NCBI GenBank assembly: GCA_900554995.1
Contig: USJJ01000015.1
Coordinates: forward strand, 1 to 12,457
Reading direction: 5' to 3'
DNA length: 12,457 nucleotides
Source: an uncultured Ruminococcus sp.
GTDB lineage: Bacteria; Bacillota; Clostridia; Oscillospirales; Acutalibacteraceae
Shown here: positions 1 to 6,363 of the stretch, piece by piece
Numbering within the stretch: position 1 is the first letter of the stretch
Layout: every line of letters begins with the position of its first letter
Translations under genes and position numbers: made by a program
The notes under the pieces: model-generated
What the model was told of the DNA's origin: nothing
The model's database searches: none
Seen by the model: the letters and a program-made list of their open reading frames with translations, nothing else

Positions 1-29
1 CGTCGGTTCGAGTCCGACCAGTAGCTCCA
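1..29 (+). tRNA. 3' end of a tRNA, probably tRNA-Thr (partial)
   Basis: The first bases hold the end of a tRNA: a 5-bp T stem (GTCGG/CCGAC) enclosing the invariant TTCGAGT loop, then the acceptor 3' strand CAGTAGC, discriminator T (26) and an encoded CCA (27-29). Anticodon and D arms lie outside the window. A U discriminator with a GC-starting acceptor is typical of clostridial tRNA-Thr (also of Gly and Cys), so Thr is an inference. An intrinsic terminator follows at once. Confidence 0.85.
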
Positions 30-69
30 AGCCGCAAACCTTTGTTCATCAAGGGCTTGCGGCTTTTTC
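29..69 (+). terminator. Intrinsic terminator of the tRNA transcript
   Basis: A 9-bp perfect stem, AAGCCGCAA (29-37) with TTGCGGCTT (57-65), is followed by a T run. It begins on the last base of the encoded CCA, so it ends the tRNA transcript. Confidence 0.85.
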
Positions 70-169
70 TATGTATGATTTAAGGCAGTAAAAACGGTGA
101 TTTTTCCGAGTTTAATCGGAACGCTCGATTATTAAAAATAAAAGCCGTTATCTCGGCTCAAAATACATC

Positions 170-198
170 TTGACAATTCAAGGTGCATAGCATATAAT
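170..198 (+). promoter_or_regulatory. Promoter of the putative antitoxin RNA
   Basis: Perfect sigma-A-type promoter: TTGACA (170-175), 17-bp spacer, TATAAT (193-198). Transcription should start near 205. No ORF with a ribosome binding site follows on this strand, so the product is expected to be a small RNA. Confidence 0.85.
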
Positions 199-204
199 GA
201 AGAT

Positions 205-303
205 GCAAAGAGGGGTGCTACCGATAGACGGTTACGCCCTCTTCAAAGTTGATTTAGAAATAAACCGCCTAAGTTTGGACGCTGGGGCGGTTATTTCTTT
301 TTA
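205..303 (+). ncRNA. Putative type I antitoxin RNA, convergent with the holin-like toxin mRNA
   Basis: The RNA expected from the 170-198 promoter would be about 100 nt long. It opens with a hairpin, AAGAGGG (208-214) pairing with CCCTCTT (237-243), with an inner ACC/GGT step. It ends at the hairpin 258-296 followed by TTTCTTTTT. Its 3' part is the exact antisense of the end of the toxin ORF and of the toxin mRNA 3' end. The 5' hairpin displays CTACCG and CCCTC, which are complementary to CGGUAG in the toxin leader and to the GAGGG of the toxin ribosome binding site. Seen: promoter, hairpins and overlap. Inferred: the antitoxin role, by analogy with convergent type I loci such as fst/RNAII, txpA/ratA and bsrG/SR4. 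Confidence 0.7.
258..303. terminator. Shared bidirectional terminator of toxin mRNA and antitoxin RNA
   Basis: AAATAAACCGCC (258-269) pairs with GGCGGTTATTT (286-296) through one bulged A. The + strand continues TTTCTTTTT; the - strand continues as a weaker TTTATTTCT tract. The stop codon of the toxin (291-293) lies inside the stem, so both convergent RNAs end in the same complementary hairpin. Confidence 0.75.
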
Positions 304-389
304 TATGCGAGGACTGCAACGAACACCGTCACAAGTCCGATGATTACAAGCTCGAATGTAAATAAATTCTCGTATGTAACATACTGCAT
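291..389 (-). CDS. Putative holin-like toxin (type I toxin peptide), 32 aa
   Basis: A 32-residue ORF starts at ATG 389 and stops inside the shared terminator. The peptide opens MQYVTYENLF, continues as one hydrophobic helix (about residues 9-29, rich in V, I, L, F and with one G) and ends in YKKK. The VTYE-x-LF start, single transmembrane helix and short Lys tail match the putative holin-like toxin family (Hol_Tox) of Bacillota as I know it. Such peptides insert into the cell's own membrane and are silenced by an antisense RNA. The start is supported by a near-ideal ribosome binding site, AGGGGG (397-402), 7 nt upstream. A perfect promoter lies further up at 455-483. The gene is too short for most ORF callers. 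The toxic function is inferred from family resemblance and layout. Confidence 0.8.
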   Translation of the reverse strand: MQYVTYENLFTFELVIIGLVTVFVAVLAYKKK

Positions 390-448
390 AAGATCACCCC
401 CTCACGAGGGCGCAGAGTGTAACCGCCTACCGTAAATGGTAGCACCAC
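390..448 (-). promoter_or_regulatory. Structured 5' leader of the toxin mRNA with sequestered ribosome binding site
   Basis: From the expected start near 448 the leader can form CTACC/GGTAG (hairpin 1) and CCCT-CGTG-AGGG (hairpin 2). Hairpin 2 buries the AGGGGG ribosome binding site. The blocks GGTGCTACC, CGGTTAC and GCCCTC occur in the same order in the opposing RNA (214-222, 229-235, 236-241). Control of toxin translation by this leader is an inference. Confidence 0.55.
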
Positions 449-454
449 GAGAGC

Positions 455-483
455 ATTATATTAAATACCGCCGAGCTTGTCAA
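455..483 (-). promoter_or_regulatory. Promoter of the holin-like toxin mRNA
   Basis: On the minus strand TTGACA (478-483), a 17-bp spacer and TATAAT (455-460) form a consensus promoter, as strong as the opposing one at 170-198. It reads towards the toxin ORF. Confidence 0.85.
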
Positions 484-546
484 TGCCCGACCGCTGAATT
501 TTTGGGGTTCACTTTCATTGAATCTCATTACGATTTTCTATGCTGC

Positions 547-587
547 AAAAACGGAGTGAACAGCTGTAAAGCCATTCGCTCCGTTTT
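547..587. terminator. Terminator downstream of the kinase-cupin operon
   Basis: AAAACGGAGTGAA pairs with TTCGCTCCGTTTT (575-587), with one wobble. Read on the minus strand it follows the cupin stop (633) and ends in TTTTTGC. It also has a T-rich exit on the plus strand. It separates this operon from the toxin promoter. Confidence 0.75.
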
Positions 588-632
588 CATTTTATCAATG
601 CGATTGGTTCGCTTCAATTGTACGGTATTGCA

Positions 633-962
633 TTAAAATACAACAGTCAAGAGCATCTTAAACTGTTCTGCACCGTAGACAGCGTGCGGATGTCTTGCAG
701 GCATTACAATTGTGTCGCCCTCGTGAAGAATATATTCAACGCCGTCAATAGTAATTCTTCCCGTTCCGTCAAGGCAGGTAACCATTGCGTCTCCGTCCGA
801 CTCGTGAGCGCTGATCTCCTCGCCCTTGTCAAAGGCAAAAAGTGTAACACTCAGTGCGGAGTTTTGCGCAAGAGTTTTGCTCACTACCTGCCCTGCCTGA
901 TATTCAACCTGCTCCTTCAGTCTAAGAATTTCAGCTTTGTTGATATTTTTATAACCGATCAT
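633..962 (-). CDS. Small cupin-domain protein, 109 aa
   Basis: A single-domain cupin beta-barrel protein. Cupin motif 1 is around residues 47-68 (G47, H53, then S55 where the second His usually stands); motif 2 is around 82-95 (GDTIVMP, then HPH at 91-93). H53 and H93 remain as possible metal ligands, so the metal site looks reduced compared with the canonical HxH...E...H set. Length is normal for stand-alone cupins. It starts 24 nt after the FGGY kinase stop, with a GGAGGT ribosome binding site 6-7 nt before the ATG, so the two genes should share a transcript. Stand-alone cupins beside sugar kinases can be sugar isomerases, epimerases or ligand sensors. The sequence does not decide, and no substrate is assigned. 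Confidence 0.85.
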   Translation of the reverse strand: MIGYKNINKAEILRLKEQVEYQAGQVVSKTLAQNSALSVTLFAFDKGEEISAHESDGDAMVTCLDGTGRITIDGVEYILHEGDTIVMPARHPHAVYGAEQFKMLLTVVF

Positions 963-986
963 AAAATTGACCTCCGTTCGGTTATA

Positions 987-2585
987 TTATTGCTCGTTCA
1001 ACAGCTGAAAATTCTTTTTGTTGGAAGAATAGAGCTTTTTAAAGACTTCAAAATTCTTATCGTATACCTTTTTATCGGTTATGCTCGGCTTAAAAGATTT
1101 CTTAACCGGGATGTAATCTTTAACACTTTCGAGGTCCTTGATGATTCCGAGACCGATTCCTATTATAGCCGCCGCACCGACAGCACCGACATCCTGCGGC
1201 TTTTCGACGACCTCAATCGTCCTGCCGGTTATATCTGCAAGAATCTGTGCCGTTACATCGGAGAGCGCACCTCCGCCGACAAAGCGAATTGTCTGCGAGG
1301 TCTTTATCTTTCTGTCCTGCGCCTCAAGCATCCAGCGCAGATGGTAGCAAACGCCCTCGATAACCGCCCTGAGCATATCGGATTTACCTGTGTTGATGTT
1401 GATATTAAAGAACATTCCTGCGGCGTTCGGATCCTCAAACGGACAGCGGTTACCGTGAAGCCACGGAGTGAAAATAACTCCGTTTGCCCCTGCCGGAACA
1501 GAGTCGATAACCTCTGTCATATAGTCGTAAAGGCTGGTGTACGCTTTTTCGGTATGGTCGGTTATCTTCTTCTTTTCAATGAAAATTCCTATCTCATCAA
1601 GACAAAGATGATCCTTTACCCATTCGAGGCATTTGCCTGCCGTTTCCATCTCGGCAAAATAGTTAAAGCTGTTCGGATCTGCACCGACAATTGCGGCAAT
1701 CATCGCAGAGGTATCGACAAGTTGTTTTTCTACGACTGTACCGACCCAGCCCGATGTTCCCGAATAAATGTGAGTATCACCGACAGAGCAGCTACCTGCA
1801 CCGACGCCGATAAGCGAGGCGTCACCGCCGCCGCCGAATACGGGTGTTCCCGGCAAAAGGCCGAGCTTCTCTGCCGCCTTTTCGGTAACTCCGCCGACCA
1901 TGTCGGTCGATTCGATTATATCGGGCAGATGATTCATGTTTACATCAAAAATATCGGCAACGGTCTTGCTCCAGCCCTCTTTGCCCTTTCTTGTATCATA
2001 AAGGAGAGTGGCAAACGCCGAATCCTTTGTCATCGTGAATTTATCCGTACAACGGCTGATAAGGAAATCCTTAACATCAAGCCACTTGTACGCTTTTTTG
2101 TAGTTCTGCGGCTCATGATTTTCGACCCACTTATATTTATAAACAGGGTCTTTAACGCTGCACGAAACCGCACCCGTAACGGCAAGAGATTTGAGAAGCG
2201 GAACAATATTTGCTCCTGCAATCTGTAAGCCGTATGCCATGTATTTTTTCAGCTCCTCCTTGGCGCGCTGATCCATATAGCTCATGGGTCTGCGTACGGG
2301 ATCGCCGTTCTTGTCAACGAGGACGAGAGCCTGCATCTGAGAGCAGAACGAAATTCCCGCGATCTGTTCGGGCTTGATATCCGTCTTTGTAAAGATTTCT
2401 TTCGTGGTGGTACACATTGCGTCCCACCATTCTTCGGCGTCCTGCTCGGCACCGCCGTTTTCGAGAATATAAAGGTTGTATGAGCCGTAAGAATTGACTA
2501 TCGGTTTAATTTTTTTATCAATTTCAAACAGGCAGGTTTTGAGTCCTGTTGTTCCGACATCGTATGCAATAACGTAAGCACTCAT
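987..2585 (-). CDS. FGGY-family carbohydrate kinase (xylulokinase-like), 532 aa
   Basis: ATP-dependent sugar kinase of the FGGY family, acting in the cytoplasm on a ketose, polyol or related sugar. The N-terminal phosphate-binding motif DVGTTGLK is at residues 9-16. GGGGDASLIGVGAG sits mid-protein. GVCYHLRWMLE resembles the second FGGY signature, and FVGGGALSDVTAQILADITG is the C-terminal adenosine-binding segment. Length fits the family (about 480-540). Starts at GTG 2594 and ATG 2585 are both open. I choose ATG 2585 because GGAG (ending near 2594) lies 8 nt before it, while the GTG would overlap the ribosome binding site. It leads a kinase-cupin operon, divergent from the aminotransferase-aldolase operon. 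The overall look is xylulokinase-like, but substrate specificity in this family cannot be read from motifs. Confidence 0.9.
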   Translation of the reverse strand: MSAYVIAYDVGTTGLKTCLFEIDKKIKPIVNSYGSYNLYILENGGAEQDAEEWWDAMCTTTKEIFTKTDIKPEQIAGISFCSQMQALVLVDKNGDPVRRPMSYMDQRAKEELKKYMAYGLQIAGANIVPLLKSLAVTGAVSCSVKDPVYKYKWVENHEPQNYKKAYKWLDVKDFLISRCTDKFTMTKDSAFATLLYDTRKGKEGWSKTVADIFDVNMNHLPDIIESTDMVGGVTEKAAEKLGLLPGTPVFGGGGDASLIGVGAGSCSVGDTHIYSGTSGWVGTVVEKQLVDTSAMIAAIVGADPNSFNYFAEMETAGKCLEWVKDHLCLDEIGIFIEKKKITDHTEKAYTSLYDYMTEVIDSVPAGANGVIFTPWLHGNRCPFEDPNAAGMFFNININTGKSDMLRAVIEGVCYHLRWMLEAQDRKIKTSQTIRFVGGGALSDVTAQILADITGRTIEVVEKPQDVGAVGAAAIIGIGLGIIKDLESVKDYIPVKKSFKPSITDKKVYDKNFEVFKKLYSSNKKNFQLLNEQ

Positions 2586-2620
2586 GCTCAACACTCCAGT
2601 CAGGTTAAATTTCTGTCTCT

Positions 2621-2649
2621 ATTCTATCATAAAGAAGTTCAAAAGTAAA
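2621..2649 (-). promoter_or_regulatory. Promoter of the kinase-cupin operon
   Basis: On the minus strand TTTACT (2644-2649), a 17-bp spacer and TAGAAT (2621-2626) lie 36 bp before the kinase ATG. Match is good at -10 and moderate at -35. Confidence 0.6.
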
Positions 2650-2681
2650 AATATTTTATGAATTTTTACAAAATTTTTTTA

Positions 2682-2718
2682 GTGACGTATTTAAAAACTA
2701 AACTATATGTGTTAAAAT
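2682..2718 (+). promoter_or_regulatory. Probable promoter region of the aminotransferase-aldolase operon
   Basis: The AT-rich divergent gap holds GTGACG (2682-2687) 16 bp before TATATG (2704-2709), and TAAAAT (2713-2718) as another -10 candidate. Neither is close to consensus, so the promoter is weak, activator-dependent or misplaced here. Confidence 0.35.
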
Positions 2719-2736
2719 AAATTTAATTAAAAAAGC

Positions 2737-2770
2737 AACTGCCCGTGAAGTTATACGTTTTTCGGCAGTT
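2737..2770 (+). promoter_or_regulatory. Hairpin in the 5' UTR of the aminotransferase gene
   Basis: AACTGCC (2737-2743) pairs perfectly with GGCAGTT (2764-2770); an inner CGT/ACG step (2744-2746/2755-2757) extends the stem. The hairpin ends 5 nt before the GGAGG ribosome binding site. No T run follows, so it is not a simple terminator. It may affect translation or mRNA stability, or be a palindromic operator in DNA. Confidence 0.4.
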
Positions 2771-2788
2771 CCCAAAGGAGGTTTTTTT

Positions 2789-4267
2789 ATGGGAAACAAT
2801 TTTGCTATCAAAAATTATCTTGATGCCGATAAGGTCACAAAGGAGCTTGACGCTCTTATTAAAAAGCCTATTTACAGCATTAAACCGGAAGCTCTCAAAA
2901 AATATGAGAGAGAATATTACGCAAAGAAATGTGCAAAGTCAAAGGAAATGATCGACATTGCCAAGCAGAGAATACCCGGCGGCGTTCAGCATAACCTCGC
3001 ATTTAACTATCCTTTCCCGCTTGTTTTTACCAAAGCATCGGGCAACAAACTTTACGATATAGACGGCAACGAATATTACGATTTTCTCCAGGCAGGCGGA
3101 CCGACGATTATCGGCAGCAACCCTCCCGAGGTTCGTGAAAAGGTTATTGAGCTGCTCAATGACTGCGGCCCGTCAACAGGTCTTTTCCATGAGTATGAGT
3201 ACAAGCTCGCAAATAAAATTGCCGAGTGTGTTCCGTCTGTTGAAATGTTCCGTATGCTCGGTTCGGGCACAGAGGCTTGTATGTGTGCGGTTCGTGTTGC
3301 AAGACTTGCGACAAAGCACAAGAATATCCTTAAAATGGGCGGTGCATACCACGGCTGGTCGGATCAGCTTGCCTACGGAATGAGAGTTCCGGGCACAAAG
3401 AACCTCCAGTCAAGGGGCGTTCCGATGTTTGTATTCAAGCACACGGACGAGTTCTTCCCGAATGACCTCAATGACCTTGAAAGAAAGCTCAAGAAGAATG
3501 AGCTTACGGGCGGCACGGCAGGCGTATTCATTGAGCCTGTCGGTCCCGAGAGCGGAACAAGGCCGCTGAGCAAGGAATTTATAAAGGGAGCAGAGGCACT
3601 CTGCCATAAATACGGCGCACTTCTTATCTTTGACGAGGTTGTCACAGGCTTCAGAATCGGACTTTCCGGCGCTCAAGGCTATTTCGGAGTTGATCCCGAT
3701 CTTACAATTTTCGGCAAAATTGTTGCCGGCGGATATCCCGGAGCAGGCGGAATCGGCGGACACAGAGATGTTATGGCTCACCTCGGCGCAGGACTCGACT
3801 CTTCGGGCAAGAAGGTTAAAAAAGCAATGTGCGGCGGCACAATGGCGGCAACTCCGCTTTCGTGCGTTGCAGGTTATCATACAATTTGCGAGATTGAAAG
3901 AACCAATGCCTGTGAAAAGGCGGGCCTTATGGGCGACAGGCTCATCGAGGGTATTCAGAAGTCGATCAAGAAGCATAATCTCCCATTCGTTGCGTTCAAT
4001 CAGGGCTCAATCTGCCACCTTGATACAGTAGGTACAATGCACTTTGCAATCAACTGGTCCAAGCCGTGGGAGATTCCGGAAATTCTCAAGCAGACGAGCG
4101 CCCGTCAGAAGGAAATGGAGCACATGGGAGCCGCTTACATGGCAGAAGGTATGGTTACTCTCGCCGGCAGCAGACTTTATACCAGTGCTGCATATACGGA
4201 AGAGGATATCGACGATGCAATTGCACGTTTCGACAGAGTATTTGACAACTGCGGCAGAATCGGCTGA
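2789..4267 (+). CDS. Class III PLP-dependent aminotransferase (glutamate-1-semialdehyde aminomutase-like), 492 aa
   Basis: A fold-type I, class III aminotransferase. Seen: the RIPGGVQHN stretch typical of the glutamate-1-semialdehyde aminomutase branch (residues 61-69), the cofactor phosphate loop GSGTEA (158-163), GAYHGW (185-190), the PLP-ring Asp282 in FDEVVTGFR (281-289), and the Schiff-base Lys310 in FGKIVAGGYPG. All catalytic residues are present. At 492 residues it is longer than HemL (about 430), with about 50 extra N-terminal residues. No haem genes are nearby, so HemL itself is unlikely. The start is supported by AAAGGAGG 7 nt upstream. A class II aldolase follows 21 nt after the stop, and a sugar kinase with a cupin is divergent. 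The neighbourhood suggests a role in breaking down an amino sugar or amino acid-like substrate; the amino donor and substrate are unknown. Confidence 0.88.
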   Translation: MGNNFAIKNYLDADKVTKELDALIKKPIYSIKPEALKKYEREYYAKKCAKSKEMIDIAKQRIPGGVQHNLAFNYPFPLVFTKASGNKLYDIDGNEYYDFLQAGGPTIIGSNPPEVREKVIELLNDCGPSTGLFHEYEYKLANKIAECVPSVEMFRMLGSGTEACMCAVRVARLATKHKNILKMGGAYHGWSDQLAYGMRVPGTKNLQSRGVPMFVFKHTDEFFPNDLNDLERKLKKNELTGGTAGVFIEPVGPESGTRPLSKEFIKGAEALCHKYGALLIFDEVVTGFRIGLSGAQGYFGVDPDLTIFGKIVAGGYPGAGGIGGHRDVMAHLGAGLDSSGKKVKKAMCGGTMAATPLSCVAGYHTICEIERTNACEKAGLMGDRLIEGIQKSIKKHNLPFVAFNQGSICHLDTVGTMHFAINWSKPWEIPEILKQTSARQKEMEHMGAAYMAEGMVTLAGSRLYTSAAYTEEDIDDAIARFDRVFDNCGRIG

Positions 4268-4288
4268 CAGAATAAGGGGGACGTTTAG

Positions 4289-5506
4289 GTGTACACTTTG
4301 GAAGAAGGAAAAAGGGCTGTTATCGAAGCGGGTCACAGACTGCTTGAAACAGGCCTCATAGCGAGAACGTGGGGAAACGTAAGCGCAAGAATTTCGGACA
4401 CTCAGTTTGTTATCACTCCGAGCGGCAGAACGTATGATACGCTCACGCCCGATGATATTGTTGTTGTCAATATTGACGATTGCAGCTATGAGGGCGACAT
4501 CAAGCCCTCGAGTGAAAAAGGCATCCATGCCGATGCTTACGCTTTGAGAAGCGACGTTAATTTTGTTATACATACTCATCAGGTCAACGCCTCGGTTGTC
4601 GGAGCGGCGGGTCTGCCGATTGATCCCGTGCCAAAGGCTTACAGAGATATTCTCGGCGAGACTGTTCCTTGCGCAGGCTACGGTATGCCGTCAACGGATA
4701 AACTGAGAAACGCCGTAAAAAAGGAATATGAAAACAATCCGGGCTGCAATGCTTTTCTTATGGCACACCACGGTGCGGTTTGCCTCGGCAAGGATTTTGA
4801 TGAGACCTTTGAAATCATTCAGGCTCTTGAAAAGGCATGCGGAAGTAAGCTTGAAAAGGCATTTCTCATGTATGAGGGCACCCCTGAATATACAAAGAAA
4901 GCGATGCTCAACAGCTATATCAGACACACGGGCGGCAAGGCTCTTCCCGAATATGTTTCCGATTTCGGCAGCAGCGTCAGAGACGGCGAGTTTTTTCTGC
5001 TCACATTCAAGAGCGGCGCAAACTTCAATGTCAGAATTAAGGGCTGTACCTGTGACAGCGATGCCAAACTGCCCGCCGTTGCAAAAATTCACGCTGCAAT
5101 TTATAAATCGTCCGATGTCAATTATATTCGTCACCTTTCCGAAAGCGACATCATTGCATACAGTATGACCTCGGACTGTGTTAACGCAAGACTTGACGAT
5201 TTTGCTCAGATTGCAGGCGCAAGAATCGGCTCGTTCCGCTGGGACGGCTCGGCAAGCTGCGCTTCGGAAGCGGCAAGAAAAATTAAAGGAAAAAATGCAG
5301 TGCTTATTCACGGCTCGGGTGCTATTGCCACGGGCAAAACCATAGGAGATCTTGACGCAGTCGAGCTTGTTATGAGTAAGGAATGTAAAACCCAGATAGG
5401 TTCACTTTTCCTCGGAAGCGGCGAGCCTCTCGGCTATGCCGACCGTGTTCTTCAGCGAGTAATTTATGTGAACAAATACTCGAAGAAAGCAACCGAAGAG
5501 AACTGA
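4289..5506 (+). CDS. Two-domain class II aldolase/adducin-family protein, 405 aa
   Basis: The N-terminal half (about 1-200) is a class II aldolase of the fuculose/rhamnulose/ribulose-phosphate type. Gly-Asn at 29-30 and TPSG at 43-46 suit phosphate binding. Glu76 is the likely catalytic acid, and HTH (95-97) plus His161 in HHG are the zinc ligands. The C-terminal half (about 235-390) repeats the same layout (SSDVNYIRHLSESD, then NAVLIHGSGAIATGK), but the His ligands are not conserved, so it is probably a non-catalytic repeat. Single-domain family members have about 210-230 residues. The start is GTG at 4289 with AAGGGGG 8 nt upstream; no ATG is well placed. It is translated 21 nt after the aminotransferase and ends before a strong terminator. 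Expected reaction: zinc-dependent retro-aldol cleavage of a phosphorylated sugar, likely the product of the neighbouring kinase. The exact substrate is unknown. Confidence 0.87.
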   Translation: MYTLEEGKRAVIEAGHRLLETGLIARTWGNVSARISDTQFVITPSGRTYDTLTPDDIVVVNIDDCSYEGDIKPSSEKGIHADAYALRSDVNFVIHTHQVNASVVGAAGLPIDPVPKAYRDILGETVPCAGYGMPSTDKLRNAVKKEYENNPGCNAFLMAHHGAVCLGKDFDETFEIIQALEKACGSKLEKAFLMYEGTPEYTKKAMLNSYIRHTGGKALPEYVSDFGSSVRDGEFFLLTFKSGANFNVRIKGCTCDSDAKLPAVAKIHAAIYKSSDVNYIRHLSESDIIAYSMTSDCVNARLDDFAQIAGARIGSFRWDGSASCASEAARKIKGKNAVLIHGSGAIATGKTIGDLDAVELVMSKECKTQIGSLFLGSGEPLGYADRVLQRVIYVNKYSKKATEEN

Positions 5507-5517
5507 ATATAAAATCA

Positions 5518-5556
5518 TAAAGCAGTGGCAAAAAATAAATTTGTCACTGCTTTTAT
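5518..5556. terminator. Terminator between the aldolase and trmB
   Basis: AAAGCAGTGGCAAA pairs with TTTGTCACTGCTTT through one mismatch/wobble, followed by TTTTATAT. A-rich flanks on the left make it usable in both directions, serving the aldolase operon and the convergent trmB. Confidence 0.8.
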
Positions 5557-5584
5557 ATATTCAAAGTAATTCTGCACTGCCATC

Positions 5585-6259
5585 TTACTTTCTTTTATAC
5601 GCTTCAAGTCTGTATATCGGCTGACCGAGATCGGAGAAGCGCTTTTCGTATTCTGTCACGATGTTGCCATCAAAGTCGCTGTTGTGGAGGTCGAGAGAAA
5701 CATTTTTTATTGCCATTCCGTATTCGGAAAACTCCTGAATCGAATATTCAAAGAAATGCATATTGTCCGTCTTTTGATGAATTTCTCCGTCATCGGTCAT
5801 CAATCGGTCAAAGATCGCAAGGAACTTTCTGTTTGTCAGACGGTGATTTGCGTATTTTTTCTTCGGAAACGGACAGGAAAAATTGAGATAGACCCTATCA
5901 AAGATTCCGTCGGGAAGATATTTTGGCAAATATTCCGCCGAGCCTTTGATAAAACGCAGGTTAGGAATACTCTCCTCGATCGCTCTTTCGGCGGCAATAA
6001 CAACGACGTTGGCGCATTTCTCGACCGCAATATAATTGATATCGGGGTTGCGCTTAGCTATTTCGGCGGCGAACTGACCCTTGCCGCAGCCGACCTCAAG
6101 GCGAACCGGCTTGGAGTTGCCAAACCATTTTTTAAGGTCAATATATTCCTTTTCTTCAATCGCCGTGTTAAAGTTTTTATCCTCACTCTCGATCGAAAAG
6201 ATCATATCGCCGCACTCGGCAAGTCTTTTATCGAGATTCTTTTTTCTTCGCATTCTCAT
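5585..6259 (-). CDS. trmB: tRNA (guanine-N7-)-methyltransferase, 224 aa
   Basis: SAM-dependent enzyme that makes m7G at position 46 of the tRNA variable loop. Seen: a basic N-terminus (MRMRRKKNLDKR), SAM motif LEVGCGKGQF (54-63), the acidic end of strand 2 in VEKC (79-82), NFSCPFPKKKYANHRLT (126-142) and the C-terminal TEYEKRF (202-208). Length fits bacterial TrmB (about 210-240). Oddity: the family motif normally reads DPW or DPxP, with the Asp considered catalytic; here residue 129 is Cys. The rest of the fold looks intact, so the enzyme is probably real but with an altered motif. ATG 6259 has GGAG 8 nt upstream. Its own promoter stands back-to-back with that of tyrS. Confidence 0.92.
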   Translation of the reverse strand: MRMRRKKNLDKRLAECGDMIFSIESEDKNFNTAIEEKEYIDLKKWFGNSKPVRLEVGCGKGQFAAEIAKRNPDINYIAVEKCANVVVIAAERAIEESIPNLRFIKGSAEYLPKYLPDGIFDRVYLNFSCPFPKKKYANHRLTNRKFLAIFDRLMTDDGEIHQKTDNMHFFEYSIQEFSEYGMAIKNVSLDLHNSDFDGNIVTEYEKRFSDLGQPIYRLEAYKRK

Positions 6260-6295
6260 ATTCTTCGCTCCGTTAATTCTTAATAACCGCAGAAT

Positions 6296-6324
6296 ATTCT
6301 ACACTTTTTTCTTTTTCCCGTCAA
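6296..6324 (-). promoter_or_regulatory. trmB promoter
   Basis: On the minus strand TTGACG (6319-6324), a 17-bp spacer and TAGAAT (6296-6301) form a good promoter. It lies only a few bases from the divergent tyrS -35 box (6329), so the two polymerases may compete. Confidence 0.7.
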
Positions 6325-6328
6325 CCGC

Positions 6329-6357
6329 TTGACAAAATTCTCTAAACAATATATAAT
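6329..6357 (+). promoter_or_regulatory. tyrS promoter
   Basis: Perfect boxes TTGACA (6329-6334) and TATAAT (6352-6357) with a 17-bp spacer. Transcription should start near 6364, which places the whole T-box element in the leader. Confidence 0.88.
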
Positions 6358-6363
6358 GCACTC

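Noticed and set aside
1..484. The tRNA end next to the toxin locus as an attachment site of an integrated element
   Set aside because: No integrase, no direct repeat of the tRNA end and no other mobile-element gene is seen in the window.
436..636. A 66-codon plus-strand frame over the toxin promoter and the 547-587 terminator
   Set aside because: It crosses a strong opposing promoter and a terminator hairpin, lacks a ribosome binding site and has no protein-like pattern.
618..2228. A 536-codon open frame on the plus strand opposite the kinase and cupin genes
   Set aside because: It is the antisense shadow of the FGGY kinase and cupin. It has no ribosome binding site, no recognisable domain and a Cys/Arg-rich composition typical of shadow frames.
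3410..3976. A 188-codon minus-strand frame within the aminotransferase, and similar ones in the aldolase, tyrS and uxaC
   Set aside because: The overlapping plus-strand genes have full family motifs; these frames lack start signals and domains.
5684..6283. A 199-codon plus-strand frame opposite trmB
   Set aside because: The minus frame is an unmistakable TrmB; this one is its shadow.
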